Positions 1 through 8,523 are shown, counted from the first letter of the stretch. The stretch: DNA of 64,000 nt from Myroides odoratimimus (GCF_030326305.1 NZ_JACAKB010000002.1:291348-355347); one strand, 5' to 3'. Notes: generated by a model not told the origin, from the letters alone. Numbers and translations: made by a program.

Positions 1-28
1 AAAAAAAAGCCTTTTTAGAGGCTTTTTT
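1..28 (-). terminator. Intrinsic terminator after the DUF2795 gene
   Basis: A short hairpin (AAGCCT / AGGCTT around a TTTTAG loop) is followed on the minus strand by a run of eight T. It lies 12 nt past the stop codon of the minus-strand DUF2795 gene. Confidence 0.75.
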
Positions 29-40
29 CTTATCTATATC

Positions 41-262
41 TTAATACTCATCCTCGTTCCAAAGGTAATCTTCGTCAGTCGGATAGTCTGGCCATATCTC
101 TTCCATTGATTCATAGATCTCTCCCTCATCTTCTATAGATTGAAGGTTTTCTACTACCTCTAGAGGAGCACCTGTTCTAATTGCATAATCAATAAGCTCA
201 TCTTTCGTCGCAGGCCATGGAGCATCACTTAGGTAAGATGCTAATTCTAATGTCCAATACAT
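41..262 (-). CDS. DUF2795 domain protein
   Basis: This 73-residue acidic protein matches the DUF2795 family pattern: an N-terminal YLSDAPWPATKDELIDYA stretch, then a gap-x-x-V-x-x-L helix. The family is small and soluble with no agreed function. The C-terminus is rich in Asp, Glu, Trp and Tyr, and there is no signal peptide or membrane segment. A TATTTTTG promoter element lies 26 nt upstream of the ATG and a terminator directly follows the stop, so it is probably a monocistronic gene. The family assignment is fairly firm; a role cannot be given. Confidence 0.8.
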   Translation of the reverse strand: MYWTLELASYLSDAPWPATKDELIDYAIRTGAPLEVVENLQSIEDEGEIYESMEEIWPDYPTDEDYLWNEDEY

Positions 263-287
263 CTCTATTCGTTTTAAATTTTTAATG

Positions 288-295
288 CAAAAATA
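288..295 (-). promoter_or_regulatory. Promoter -7 element for the DUF2795 gene
   Basis: On the minus strand the sequence is TATTTTTG, an exact match to the Bacteroidota consensus TAnnTTTG, 26 nt before the start codon. A clear -33 TTTG is not obvious. Confidence 0.5.
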
Positions 296-396
296 ATTTT
301 TATTATGAAATTATCAAGCTTTTTTTTATTTATTTCAGCTGTTTTCAAGAACGTAGCTTTTTAAAATCTACAGATTTTAAGAAAAATAACACTTTT

Positions 397-972
397 TTAG
401 TCTTCTTTTCTTGGAATCCATTTCACTTCTTCAGCCTGTAAATCAAAAGTCAACTTTCGTGCCAACACAAAAAGATAGTCAGAAAGTCGGTTTAAATATT
501 TTAAAACTGACTCGTCTACAGGCTCTGACTCATTCAGACTCACTGACAAACGCTCTGCTCTACGACAAACACATCTTGCAATATGACAATATGACACAGT
601 AGTATGTCCACCTGGCAAAACGAAATGAGTCATCTGTGGTAATGATTCTTCCATACGGTCAATTTCATTTTCTAACAGCTCTATATCCGCCACACTTATT
701 TTTGGAATATTTAGTCTTTCTTTTCCATTTTTCAAAATTGCTTTCTCTGGATCAGTTGCTAATATAGCTCCCACAGTGAATAATCTATCCTGAATCTCTA
801 TCAATACTTTTTTATACAAGGGATTCATCTCTTGATCGCGGATTAAACCGATATACGAATTCAATTCATCTACAGTACCATAACTTTCTATTCTGATATG
901 ATGTTTTGGCACACGTGTACCGCCAAATAACGCTGTTGTTCCCTTATCTCCAGTTTTTGTATATACTTTCAT
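397..972 (-). CDS. Cob(I)yrinic acid a,c-diamide adenosyltransferase, PduO type
   Basis: The enzyme transfers the adenosyl group of ATP to cob(I)alamin to make adenosylcobalamin. The 191-residue protein shows the PduO-type hallmarks: the ATP-binding TKTGDKGTT motif at residues 5-13, FVLPGG at about 117-122, the RCVCRRAER motif at about 133-141 and the C-terminal YLNRLSDYLF helix at 159-168. It is full length and cytosolic. It stands alone; no cobalamin riboswitch was recognised upstream. Its likely client in this window is the adenosylcobalamin-dependent methylmalonyl-CoA mutase at about 39-42.7 kb. Confidence 0.93.
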   Translation of the reverse strand: MKVYTKTGDKGTTALFGGTRVPKHHIRIESYGTVDELNSYIGLIRDQEMNPLYKKVLIEIQDRLFTVGAILATDPEKAILKNGKERLNIPKISVADIELLENEIDRMEESLPQMTHFVLPGGHTTVSYCHIARCVCRRAERLSVSLNESEPVDESVLKYLNRLSDYLFVLARKLTFDLQAEEVKWIPRKED

Positions 973-1138
973 AATATTGTTCTTGGTTTAATTAACTCAC
1001 AAAGTACAACAAAAAAAGAATTGTATAATATTTATTCTCTAATCAAATAGCTATTATTTCTAGTTGAAGACTTATACTCACTAAATAAAACAATGCTATC
1101 CCTAAAGCTAGTTACTTTTAAACATCAAATATCAACGT

Positions 1139-1828
1139 CTACTTAATACGTTCATCACTTTCTATCACACCATCTCTAAGTCTAATGATGCGATGTGCAT
1201 GCGCAGCTATATCTTCTTCATGTGTTACTAGTATAACTGTATTTCCATTCGCATGTATTTCATCGAATAGACTCATTATTTCTACAGAAGTCTTAGTATC
1301 TAAATTTCCTGTTGGCTCATCAGCTAATATAATAGCTGGTTTATTCACTAGAGCACGAGCTACAGCTACACGTTGCCTCTGCCCTCCTGAGAGTTGATTA
1401 GGATGATGATCTATACGATCACTTAATCCCACCTGATCTAGTACTTCTTTTGCACGCGCATTGCGTTCTGCTTTAGAATTACCAGCATATACCATAGGTA
1501 GCGCCACATTGTCTAACGCAGTCGTTCTAGGCAATAAATTAAAAGTCTGGAATACAAAACCGATATGCTTATTTCGAATCTCTGCTAATTGATCATCTTT
1601 TAGAGCACTAACATCTTTACCATCTAGGTAATAGCTACCCGAAGTAGGTGTATCTAAGCACCCCAATATATTCATCAAGGTAGACTTGCCGCTTCCTGAG
1701 GGTCCCATTAGAGCAACATAATCTCCTTTTGCTATTTCTAAATTTACACCTTTCAACACATATACTGTTTCAGAGCCTAATTTAAAATCGCGTTTAATAT
1801 CTTTTATTTGAATAATATGAGTAGACAT
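1139..1828 (-). CDS. ABC transporter ATP-binding protein, LolD/MacB-like
   Basis: This 229-residue ATPase has Walker [10 protein letters not shown] at residues 42-50, the Q-loop at [11 protein letters not shown], the signature [15 protein letters not shown] at about 143-157 and Walker B with [11 protein letters not shown] at about 166-176. The spacing and the [12 protein letters not shown] segment place it in the LolD/MacB/FtsE branch, which drives lipoprotein release or macrolide/peptide export by mechanotransmission with an FtsX-fold permease. No permease gene is adjacent, so the partner must be encoded elsewhere. Substrate cannot be read from this sequence. Confidence 0.9.
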   Translation of the reverse strand: MSTHIIQIKDIKRDFKLGSETVYVLKGVNLEIAKGDYVALMGPSGSGKSTLMNILGCLDTPTSGSYYLDGKDVSALKDDQLAEIRNKHIGFVFQTFNLLPRTTALDNVALPMVYAGNSKAERNARAKEVLDQVGLSDRIDHHPNQLSGGQRQRVAVARALVNKPAIILADEPTGNLDTKTSVEIMSLFDEIHANGNTVILVTHEEDIAAHAHRIIRLRDGVIESDERIK

Positions 1829-1948
1829 AATAGATAGTTTAGTTATGCTTTTAGTTCATTATCTTTTCTGACGATCTGAAAGACTCTTCTAAGATAAATA
1901 AATTACTAGAAATAATACATCTACGTGCTAACTATCTGATAGAAACTA

Positions 1949-2437
1949 TTACATACGTAGAATAAAATGTTGTTTTAATTGCTCTGATCTAACAAATGCC
2001 ACACCGTAATAATAGAAATCTACCGTAGCACTGAAGCCTTCATCTAACACAATCTGTTTCCATAAAGCCTCCACATCTTCTCGTCCTTCTCTTCTATCAA
2101 TCACAAGGACGCTATCATTATGCATTCGAGTACGTAGTTTAGTTATATCGACGTCATTAACACTAGACATATAGATCATATCTACTACATCAGAAGATTC
2201 ATTCAGTGATTCAGCACAAGCCACCTCCACAGATAAGACTCCATGTACAGCAAGAGACTGAGGTTGATAATAGCTTAGCATGCGCAACATAAAAGCATCT
2301 TTCTTAGCCATTCCTCTCCATCTGCTATCTTTAGGATATAATCCTTTAGTCAGTAAATTAAATATAAATGGAGAGTGTACCCCATGTTCATTACTTGACT
2401 TCCACCAATATCTAAAATAGTTCTCTTTCTTAGTCAT
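1949..2437 (-). CDS. Methyltransferase-like protein lacking the SAM-binding core
   Basis: The ends of this 162-residue protein resemble a flavobacterial class I methyltransferase family: an N-terminal HGVHSPFIFNL motif and a C-terminal stretch ending in YYYGVAFVRSEQLKQHFILRM. Family members as I know them are clearly longer and carry a Gly-rich SAM-binding loop in the middle; here that middle is compressed to a short acidic region without a GxGxG-type loop. The frame is open and has a normal start, so it is not an obvious frameshift. It is either a diverged non-catalytic relative or a decaying gene. A hairpin and tRNA genes follow upstream. Confidence 0.5.
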   Translation of the reverse strand: MTKKENYFRYWWKSSNEHGVHSPFIFNLLTKGLYPKDSRWRGMAKKDAFMLRMLSYYQPQSLAVHGVLSVEVACAESLNESSDVVDMIYMSSVNDVDITKLRTRMHNDSVLVIDRREGREDVEALWKQIVLDEGFSATVDFYYYGVAFVRSEQLKQHFILRM

Positions 2438-2480
2438 CCCATTATAGTAAAGATTCTTCTACAAAAATACATATAAATAA

Positions 2481-2507
2481 AAAAAGCTTCTCAAATGAGA
2501 AGCTTTT
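2481..2507 (-). terminator. Hairpin terminator after the tRNA-Arg pair
   Basis: AAAAGCTTCTC and GAGAAGCTTTT form an 11-bp stem around AAAT, followed on the minus strand by a T run. It lies immediately past the 3' end of the downstream tRNA-Arg. Confidence 0.7.
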
Positions 2508-2509
2508 AG

Positions 2510-2583
2510 TGACCGCGGCAGGATTCAAACCTGCAACCTTCTGAGCCGTAATCAGATGCGCTATTCAGTTGCGCCACGCGGCC
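2510..2583 (-). tRNA. tRNA-Arg (anticodon ACG), copy 2
   Basis: The minus strand folds as a full cloverleaf: acceptor GGCCGCG with CGCGGTC (one G-T pair), D arm GCGCAACTGAATAGCGC, anticodon stem TCTGA/TCAGA with loop TTACGGC, giving anticodon ACG, and T loop GGTTTGAATCC. CCA is not encoded. It follows the upstream tRNA-Arg copy by 53 nt with a hairpin between them. Confidence 0.95.
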
Positions 2584-2610
2584 ATTAATTCTTTTATTTA
2601 TTTCTATCAC

Positions 2611-2632
2611 AGTCTTGATTCAAATCAAGACT
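2611..2632 (-). terminator. Inter-tRNA hairpin
   Basis: AGTCTTGATT and AATCAAGACT form a perfect 10-bp stem with a 2-nt spacer between the two tRNA-Arg genes. There is no strong T tract, so it may be a processing signal or weak terminator. Confidence 0.4.
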
Positions 2633-2636
2633 TTAG

Positions 2637-2710
2637 TGACCACGGCAGGATTCAAACCTGCAACCTTCTGAGCCGTAATCAGATGCGCTATTCAGTTGCG
2701 CCACGTGGCC
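2637..2710 (-). tRNA. tRNA-Arg (anticodon ACG), copy 1
   Basis: Same cloverleaf as the neighbouring copy, identical in the D, anticodon and T arms. The acceptor stem is GGCCACG with CGTGGTC, so one base pair has changed from G-C to A-T on both sides compared with the other copy: a compensatory change that preserves the stem and shows both genes are under selection. Confidence 0.95.
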
Positions 2711-2996
2711 TATTGCTTAATTGCGAGTGCAAATATAGGACGATATTCTGTAAATACAAACCCAGCAATAAAAAAATATCAATTAATTTTCACCTCTATT
2801 TTTTAACTTTCTTACTATTAATCGTTTAATGATTTGAAAAAAAATAATTTTAACATCTCTTTTATTAGATCTTTTCTACCAAAACCTTAGCTTCTTTCAT
2901 TTCTTAGGTAATATTTATTTGAATCTATAAGAGAAAAACAAATCAAAAGTGAGTCTATATCTAATACCACAGAGAGTATTACAAACAAATAAAACT

Positions 2997-3326
2997 TTAA
3001 AAATCTCCTTTAGACGGTAAAAAATGTAGGAATAATATCGCTGTAATAACGAAAATCATCAAAACAAAATAGAATGGATTACCTGTAAAAAGACCACAGA
3101 CCAAAAATAACACAGTTGCCACAACTCCTATAAATAAGAAGTCAAAACTCTTTTTATCGATTAAATCATCGTCCCATTCCTCTTCTTCTTCTCTCAACAT
3201 TTCCTCTTGTTCCTGTTTATATTGAAGATATTCTTCCTTGGTATTAAAACGCTTAATAGAGAAAAACCTTCTAACGATAAAATAGGCTAGTATAGCTACT
3301 ACTATAAATATTGTTAGTTCATACAT
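2997..3326 (-). CDS. Small membrane protein of unknown function
   Basis: This 109-residue protein has an N-terminal membrane segment (residues about 3-20), a strongly charged middle rich in Glu, Gln and Lys (about 25-58), and two closely spaced membrane segments at about 62-82 and 85-103. No family was recognised. The layout, with a charged soluble stretch between membrane helices, is consistent with a small inner-membrane protein. It stands alone between the tRNA genes and rho, on the same strand as both. Confidence 0.65.
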   Translation of the reverse strand: MYELTIFIVVAILAYFIVRRFFSIKRFNTKEEYLQYKQEQEEMLREEEEEWDDDLIDKKSFDFLFIGVVATVLFLVCGLFTGNPFYFVLMIFVITAILFLHFLPSKGDF

Positions 3327-3528
3327 AATCTTCTTCTTTTACACCCTATACTCTGACAAAAAACAACTAGACAAAAACCAATACAGCATTCTACTACTGA
3401 CTTCTCTTTATATCGTCATTTCTTCTGTCATTAAAACTGAGTCAAAGAAACAACTTTTGTTTTATTCTCAAAACATTTTATATTGAAAATTACACATTTA
3501 CATAATATTTAAGAAATTAATCATAAAA

Positions 3529-3566
3529 AAAAAGAGAACACTTATAAATTATAAATGTCCTCTTTT
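3529..3566 (-). terminator. Probable rho gene terminator
   Basis: An imperfect hairpin with AAAAGAG and CTCTTTT at its base and TTATA-rich inner arms ends in a T-rich stretch on the minus strand, 22 nt after the rho stop codon. Confidence 0.5.
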
Positions 3567-3587
3567 CCAATATACATACAGGTTATT

Positions 3588-5498
3588 TTACTTGCTTAAT
3601 GTTTTTAATACCTCGTCATTATTCGTAGTATTTTTCACATTGTCAATGATAGATGTCATCGCTTCTACAGAGTTCATATCATCTATATATCTTCTAACCA
3701 TAAGAGCACGCTTAAGCTCCCATTCGTTTAATAATAAATCATCTCTACGTGTACTAGATGAAGTAATATCTATCGCAGGGAAAATACGTTTATTTGCCAA
3801 CTTACGATCTAGCTGTAACTCCATATTACCAGTGCCTTTAAATTCTTCGAAAATCACCTCGTCCATTTTAGATCCCGTATCCACTAAAGCTGTAGCAATA
3901 ATACTAAGAGATCCTCCATTTTCTATATTACGAGCCGCTCCGAAGAAACGTTTTGGTTTTTGTAATGCATTAGCATCTACCCCTCCACTTAACACCTTTC
4001 CAGATGCTGGCTGTACAGTATTATAAGCTCTTGCTAAACGCGTGATAGAGTCTAATAAGATTACTACATCATGACCGCACTCTACTAATCTCTTTGCTTT
4101 CTCTAATACGATATTAGCTACCTTCACATGTCTTTCTGCTGGTTCGTCGAATGTAGAAGCAATTACCTCAGCATTCACACTACGTTGCATATCTGTCACC
4201 TCTTCAGGACGCTCATCTATAAGTAATACGATTAAGTATGCCTCAGGGTGATTAGCAGCGATAGCATTCGCTACATCCTTTAAAAGAACAGTCTTACCTG
4301 TCTTTGGTTGAGCTACGATCATACCACGTTGCCCTTTACCGATAGGAGCAAACATATCCATTAGACGGGTAGAAATAGTACTACTCTTCGCATCTAGATT
4401 AAATTTTTCATTCGGGAACAAAGGAGTCAAATGCTCAAAAGAAACTCTATCTCTAACAGACTGAGGGTCATGACCATTAATTTTTAACACCTTTACTAAT
4501 GGGAAGAACTTCTCTCCTTCTTTTGGAGGGCGCACCACTCCTTTTACTGTATCACCAGTCTTAAGACCAAATAATCTAATCTGTGACTGAGATAAATAAA
4601 TATCATCCGGAGATGATAAATAGTTGTAATCCGCAGAACGCAAGAATCCATATCCATCAGGCATCATCTCTAATACCCCTTCACTCTCTATAATACCATC
4701 AAATTCATAATCAGGTTCTCTGAAATTATTCTTTTTGTTGTTATTATTTCTATTCTGTTGATTGTTATTTCTTTTTTGATTGTCGTTTTCAGACTGTTGC
4801 GTAGTAGTATTGTCTACAGTAGACACTTCCTCTTTCGTTACAGGCTCTCTATCTACTGCTGTAGCATTACCTCCTTCAGTAGAAGTATTATTCTTTGGTT
4901 GTGATTGTTGTTGACGAGATTTAAAATCACGTTTTTGTCCATCACGTCTATTATTATCAGATTGTCTCTTTTTGAAATCCCTTCTATTTTCGTTTGTAGA
5001 ACCTACTTTTTCTTCAGCAGTTGATTCACTTACGGTTTCTTTCTTCTGTTCTTGTTTCGCAGGAACTTCTTCATTTCTGTGCTGAGATGTTTTGCGTTGC
5101 GCATTATCAGCTAAAACACGAGAAGCCTGTTCCACTTTACTCTCTACCTTACCCTCATCCTCATTAGGTTTACCTAGTCTAGGTCTTTTTGATTTCTCAG
5201 TAGTAGGAGTTGTATTTTGATTAGCTATTTTATCTGTTTTTACATCGTTATTAGCATTATCTACAGCTACTTTTTTAGCCACTGCAGGAGCCTTCTTTTC
5301 CTCTAAAGGAGCTTTATCCACAGGTTTAGCTTTTACAGGTGCTTTTTTTCCCTCTGCATTTGTCGCTTGTTGATGTTCTAATATCTGCCCTATAAGTTCG
5401 TCTTTTTTCAAAGAAGCCACCTTAGCAATTTTTGCTTTTTTAGCAATCTCCTGAAGATCTGCGACCTTCATTTTTTTTAGTTCGGAAATTTCAAACAT
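3588..5498 (-). CDS. rho: Transcription termination factor Rho with long disordered insertion
   Basis: Rho is the hexameric RNA-dependent ATPase that ends transcription. The 636-residue protein starts with a Rho N-terminal helical domain (1-45), continues with a low-complexity region rich in Lys, Glu, Gln, Asn and Arg (about 45-260), then the RNA-binding cold-shock-like domain (DGYGFLRS) and the ATPase core with Walker A AQPKTGKT at about 396-403 and the [15 protein letters not shown] region. E. coli Rho is about 419 residues, so the extra length lies in the insertion, as is usual for Bacteroidota. The gene has its own terminator and a long upstream leader of unknown role. Confidence 0.97.
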   Translation of the reverse strand: MFEISELKKMKVADLQEIAKKAKIAKVASLKKDELIGQILEHQQATNAEGKKAPVKAKPVDKAPLEEKKAPAVAKKVAVDNANNDVKTDKIANQNTTPTTEKSKRPRLGKPNEDEGKVESKVEQASRVLADNAQRKTSQHRNEEVPAKQEQKKETVSESTAEEKVGSTNENRRDFKKRQSDNNRRDGQKRDFKSRQQQSQPKNNTSTEGGNATAVDREPVTKEEVSTVDNTTTQQSENDNQKRNNNQQNRNNNNKKNNFREPDYEFDGIIESEGVLEMMPDGYGFLRSADYNYLSSPDDIYLSQSQIRLFGLKTGDTVKGVVRPPKEGEKFFPLVKVLKINGHDPQSVRDRVSFEHLTPLFPNEKFNLDAKSSTISTRLMDMFAPIGKGQRGMIVAQPKTGKTVLLKDVANAIAANHPEAYLIVLLIDERPEEVTDMQRSVNAEVIASTFDEPAERHVKVANIVLEKAKRLVECGHDVVILLDSITRLARAYNTVQPASGKVLSGGVDANALQKPKRFFGAARNIENGGSLSIIATALVDTGSKMDEVIFEEFKGTGNMELQLDRKLANKRIFPAIDITSSSTRRDDLLLNEWELKRALMVRRYIDDMNSVEAMTSIIDNVKNTTNNDEVLKTLSK

Positions 5499-5657
5499 AT
5501 AAATGTTTATAGATTATAAAAATATTGAGTTGTGTAATTTTAAATAAGAATGGAAATTTAAAATAGAATTGTCGTATTATGAAGAACTTACGACAGTACT
5601 GATGCAATATTACGAATAAAATTTTATAAACAATAGGTTTTTATAAAAAAGAAACAC

Positions 5658-5665
5658 TATTTTTG
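5658..5665 (+). promoter_or_regulatory. Promoter -7 element for the DUF4293 gene
   Basis: TATTTTTG matches TAnnTTTG exactly, 22 nt before the ATG at 5688. Confidence 0.5.
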
Positions 5666-5687
5666 TACTTCATACATTTTTACAATT

Positions 5688-6104
5688 ATGTTACAGAGAA
5701 TACAGACTGTTTATTTGATTCTTGTTTTTATCATTATGGGAGTGCTACCTTTTTTCTTCCCATTATGGACAAATGGTGCGAATGAACCTATCTATTTCAT
5801 GATGATGCCTTCATCTACTATCCTATTTGGATTATCTACTGCTCTTACTGTAGTAGCTATTATGGGGTATAAAAATAGAAAGAGACAGTTTGTAATTAAT
5901 AGATTGAATATAATATCAAACTTTATACTATTAGGATTATTTGTATATCGTACACTAACAGTATCTGGAGAAACTGCGGAAGCTATTTCTGAGAAAGGTA
6001 TTGGGATGTTCCTCCCTATTATTTCTATCCTGTTCCTTGTCTTAGCGAACAGAGCCATTAAAAAGGATGAAGATCTCGTAAAATCTGTGGATCGTTTACG
6101 ATAA
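5688..6104 (+). CDS. DUF4293 family membrane protein
   Basis: The 138-residue protein begins MLQRIQTVYL, the typical opening of the Bacteroidota DUF4293 family, and shows four hydrophobic segments (about 6-26, 42-60, 72-88 and 106-122) with short loops, ending in a charged tail. It is an inner-membrane protein of unknown function. It is divergent from rho, which is often its neighbour in flavobacteria, and convergent with the phosphodiesterase gene, sharing the terminator at 6133-6166. Confidence 0.85.
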   Translation: MLQRIQTVYLILVFIIMGVLPFFFPLWTNGANEPIYFMMMPSSTILFGLSTALTVVAIMGYKNRKRQFVINRLNIISNFILLGLFVYRTLTVSGETAEAISEKGIGMFLPIISILFLVLANRAIKKDEDLVKSVDRLR

Positions 6105-6132
6105 ACCTAACATCTTAGTTTATTAGTGCGTT

Positions 6133-6166
6133 AAAAAAGCCGAACCTATATGAGTTCGGCTTTTTT
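6133..6166. terminator. Bidirectional terminator between the DUF4293 and phosphodiesterase genes
   Basis: AAAAAAGCCGAAC and GTTCGGCTTTTTT form a 13-bp stem with A and T runs on both sides, so it can serve both converging genes. The stop codon of the minus-strand gene lies inside the stem. Confidence 0.85.
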
Positions 6167-6658
6167 GTTTTTAGGCCATTCGATAATTTCCATATCCTTT
6201 ATAGTTCCATTATCTATCACAAAACGCAACATCGTACGTACCTGATGAAAACCACTTATACCGGCAGCACCAGGATTTAGATGAAGTACTCCCATCATCT
6301 GATCATACTGCACCTTCAGTATATGAGAGTGCCCACAGATATAGATGCCTGGTTTTTCTAGCTTTATTCGCTCTTTTACTTGAGCTCTATACTTCCCAGG
6401 ATAGCCCCCTATGTGGATCATATAGACTTTCATCCCTTCACAATCAAAGAATAACTCTTCTGAAAATTCTAGTCGAGCCTCTTTACCATCTATATTCCCC
6501 CATACGCATCTAAGCGGTTTTAACGCCTTTATGGTATCGGTCACTACTAAGTCTCCTATATCACCTGCATGCCATACCTCATCTGCCTGTCTGACATACT
6601 TAAGAATAGACTCATCTATAGTGCCGTGCGTATCTGATAGTAATAATATTTTTTTCAC
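6146..6658 (-). CDS. Metallophosphoesterase, YfcE/MJ0936 family
   Basis: This 170-residue cytosolic enzyme carries the calcineurin-like metal-binding motifs in order: SDTHG near residue 8, GDIGD near 33, GNIDG near 54, the MIHIGG histidine near 82 and GHSHILK near 111. The family hydrolyses phosphodiesters with Mn or Ni ions; the natural substrate is not known. Length is normal. Its last codons overlap the bidirectional terminator hairpin. Confidence 0.9.
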   Translation of the reverse strand: MKKILLLSDTHGTIDESILKYVRQADEVWHAGDIGDLVVTDTIKALKPLRCVWGNIDGKEARLEFSEELFFDCEGMKVYMIHIGGYPGKYRAQVKERIKLEKPGIYICGHSHILKVQYDQMMGVLHLNPGAAGISGFHQVRTMLRFVIDNGTIKDMEIIEWPKNKKAELI

Positions 6659-6678
6659 CTGTATCTATTTATAATAAG

Positions 6679-6703
6679 ATAGCCTCTCTTAGTGAGAGGC
6701 TAT
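6679..6703 (-). terminator. Hairpin after the M64 peptidase gene
   Basis: ATAGCCTCTC and GAGAGGCTAT form a 10-bp stem 8 nt past the peptidase stop. The following minus-strand tract is only weakly T-rich. Confidence 0.5.
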
Positions 6704-6710
6704 ACTATGA

Positions 6711-7979
6711 TTACTCTGTATAAAACAAAATTAATTCTTCTATTGCATTCTGACAAACAGGACAGAACTCTGGGTACTGATTCGTTTTCATTCTACAGTC
6801 TAATGTACCTTTATACACCTTGCGTCCTTCTAATCCTTCATATACTCCTAACGGGTATTTCTTACTGTCTTTTTCTAAAGTAGGTACCGGAGTTCCCTTT
6901 TTAAGCATTTTTTTCCACTTGCTATCAAAGTCTACTAACGTAGTTATATTCTGCTCCCAAGGTTCTGTCTGATTAGAAATCAAATCACTCAACACATCAT
7001 TTGGATAAAAATACTCATCTGCTAATCCTGCAAAACTATGCCCAAACTCGTGTACTACCACAGGTTTAAAATCCTTATGTCCTGTAGTCGTCAATGTATA
7101 CGAATTATAGATTCCTCCTCCTCCATACACATCTGTATTTGCAAGAATGATGATGTGCTCATAAGGAATACCTGCCAATACATCATGTAACTTCTTAATT
7201 CTATTTGTAGTCAAATAACGCTCCGAATAAAAAGTATCAAAATTAGACTCTACAGCTGTCTTTTTCCAATCTCCTTGTCTTGGAACACTTACCCCTGAGT
7301 CTTTAGAAGCGCTCTGTACAGCAATAAAATTAAAATTATCAGCAAATTTATCGAAAGGCTTATGCGCTAATAATTGTTCTATAGACACCTTTACAGCATC
7401 CATAAATTTTCCCATTTCTTCTTCTTTAAATCCTTCTGCTACGAATACAACATTGATTGCCTTAGCGTTATCTTTCGCTTTATGTACATATTCATGTTTA
7501 GTTACGTCTTTAGTTCCCTTAGTATGGATTAATATATCTTTAGGATCCACATGGTGTACTAATTTATCTTTTTCTTTTCCATCCGCATCGAAGAGTATTA
7601 GCTCTATACGCACATTATCTTTCGGAAACGGTACTAAAAACACATTCTCAAAGCTTTTTGTATTCTTCTGTGCTTCCTCTGTAGATAACCACTCTTGGAA
7701 TAGTGTACTGAAGCTATTGGTATAGATTAATGTATTTGTTTGCTCATCATATACACGCACTTGTCCATTTCCTTTTAAGGCATTCTCTCCTAAGTTATGT
7801 GTACGCCCAGCCCATGAAGGCAAAGAGATTAATTCATCTAACAAAATAAATTGTCTCTCGTTATTTCCTCCGAATACATAATCTAGACGCAATGTTTTGT
7901 CTTCAAAATATTGATTAAAATCCTGTGCCTGTACATAAGAGCCTATACACAAGCCCAGTAATACTAGTAGTTTTTTCAT
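6711..7979 (-). CDS. Secreted M64 family zinc metallopeptidase
   Basis: The 422-residue protein begins with a signal peptide (MKKLLVLLGLCIGSYVQAQ), followed by an M64 N-terminal beta domain (about 20-150) and the peptidase domain. The zinc-binding HEFGHSFAGLADEY motif lies at about residue 310, giving two His ligands and the catalytic Glu. The C-terminus has a Cys-containing CRMKTNQYPEFCPVCQ motif typical of the family. The founding member cleaves IgA, but most bacterial homologues have unknown targets. The likely location is periplasm or outside. The upstream region contains direct and inverted repeats next to the start. Confidence 0.9.
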   Translation of the reverse strand: MKKLLVLLGLCIGSYVQAQDFNQYFEDKTLRLDYVFGGNNERQFILLDELISLPSWAGRTHNLGENALKGNGQVRVYDEQTNTLIYTNSFSTLFQEWLSTEEAQKNTKSFENVFLVPFPKDNVRIELILFDADGKEKDKLVHHVDPKDILIHTKGTKDVTKHEYVHKAKDNAKAINVVFVAEGFKEEEMGKFMDAVKVSIEQLLAHKPFDKFADNFNFIAVQSASKDSGVSVPRQGDWKKTAVESNFDTFYSERYLTTNRIKKLHDVLAGIPYEHIIILANTDVYGGGGIYNSYTLTTTGHKDFKPVVVHEFGHSFAGLADEYFYPNDVLSDLISNQTEPWEQNITTLVDFDSKWKKMLKKGTPVPTLEKDSKKYPLGVYEGLEGRKVYKGTLDCRMKTNQYPEFCPVCQNAIEELILFYTE

Positions 7980-8010
7980 TATTAATATAGTTAGGTTAAT
8001 TGGGTTAATT

Positions 8011-8026
8011 ACTTGTTACAACAAGT
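8011..8026. promoter_or_regulatory. Dyad operator candidate upstream of the M64 peptidase
   Basis: ACTTGTT-AC-AACAAGT is a perfect 7-bp dyad about 32 nt upstream of the peptidase start, immediately next to two GGTTAATT direct repeats. Binding by a dimeric regulator is an inference. Confidence 0.35.
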
Positions 8027-8240
8027 CAAGTCGTAAAAATAAACATTATTCTAAACTATCTCTTGGTTTTAACGTTGTTTACTTCGTATAGAGTTAATTG
8101 ACCTGTCCATAGAGTTAGTCTTTCTGCTATAATCAACATAATTTTATCAGAGCCATCAGCCTAATGCACTGCTCACAGTAGAGTTATACACATTAAGCAC
8201 GCAATTACGAAAGATCAAAAAATTGATTTTTTCTGAAGTC

Positions 8241-8341
8241 ATCGCATAGTGGTCGGATAGTGATCGCATAGTGGTCACATAAAAAAAGGATAATACTATG
8301 CGATCACTATACTATCAAACTACGATCATTATTCTATCATA
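8241..8341. repeat. 11-bp-unit hairpin repeat, copy 1
   Basis: The left arm has tandem units of the form TCGCATAGTGG (TCGCATAGTGG, TCGGATAGTGA, TCGCATAGTGG); the right arm from 8294 carries the reverse-complement units (ACTATGCGATC, ACTATACTATC and more degenerate ones). The arms can fold into one long hairpin. Related copies lie at 28694-28797 and 54270-54366. This copy is the most diverged in its centre. Confidence 0.75.
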
Positions 8342-8489
8342 ATAGCTCTAAATAAATCTAATTTTCATTCTTGCCTAACACGAATAGCAATTCATCTAGC
8401 CCTTTCACTTGATAATTATTTGTTCTTCTATTAAAAATATGAGTTCCTAATTTTATAATAACATCAACTACCTAGTCCCGATTTTAAAG

Positions 8490-8497
8490 TATATTTG
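8490..8497 (+). promoter_or_regulatory. Promoter -7 element for truA
   Basis: TATATTTG matches TAnnTTTG exactly, 26 nt upstream of the TTG start. Confidence 0.5.
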
Positions 8498-8523
8498 CGT
8501 TTTACAAAACAAAGAGAATTACA

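Larger units (their letters stand above)
7980..8523. other. Divergent intergenic region holding a palindrome and repeat copy 1
   Basis: This 544-bp gap lies between the M64 peptidase and truA. Next to the peptidase start are a tandem GGTTAATT repeat (7994-8001 and 8003-8010) and the dyad at 8011-8026 (ACTTGTT / AACAAGT). The 11-bp-unit hairpin repeat lies at 8241-8341, and the truA promoter element at 8490-8497. No gene was seen. Confidence 0.7.

Noticed and set aside
973-1138. A cobalamin riboswitch near the adenosyltransferase gene
   Set aside because: No B12-box-like sequence or long structured leader was found in the flanks; also, the 973-1138 gap is short.
2569-2829. An 86-codon open frame on the plus strand across the tRNA genes
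   Set aside because: It is the antisense of a tRNA-Arg and its flank; the peptide includes translated tRNA sequence and has no homology-like features. It is a typical false gene.
3592-4026. A 144-codon open frame on the plus strand
   Set aside because: It lies entirely antisense to the conserved rho ATPase domain and has no plausible promoter or family; a shadow of rho codon usage.
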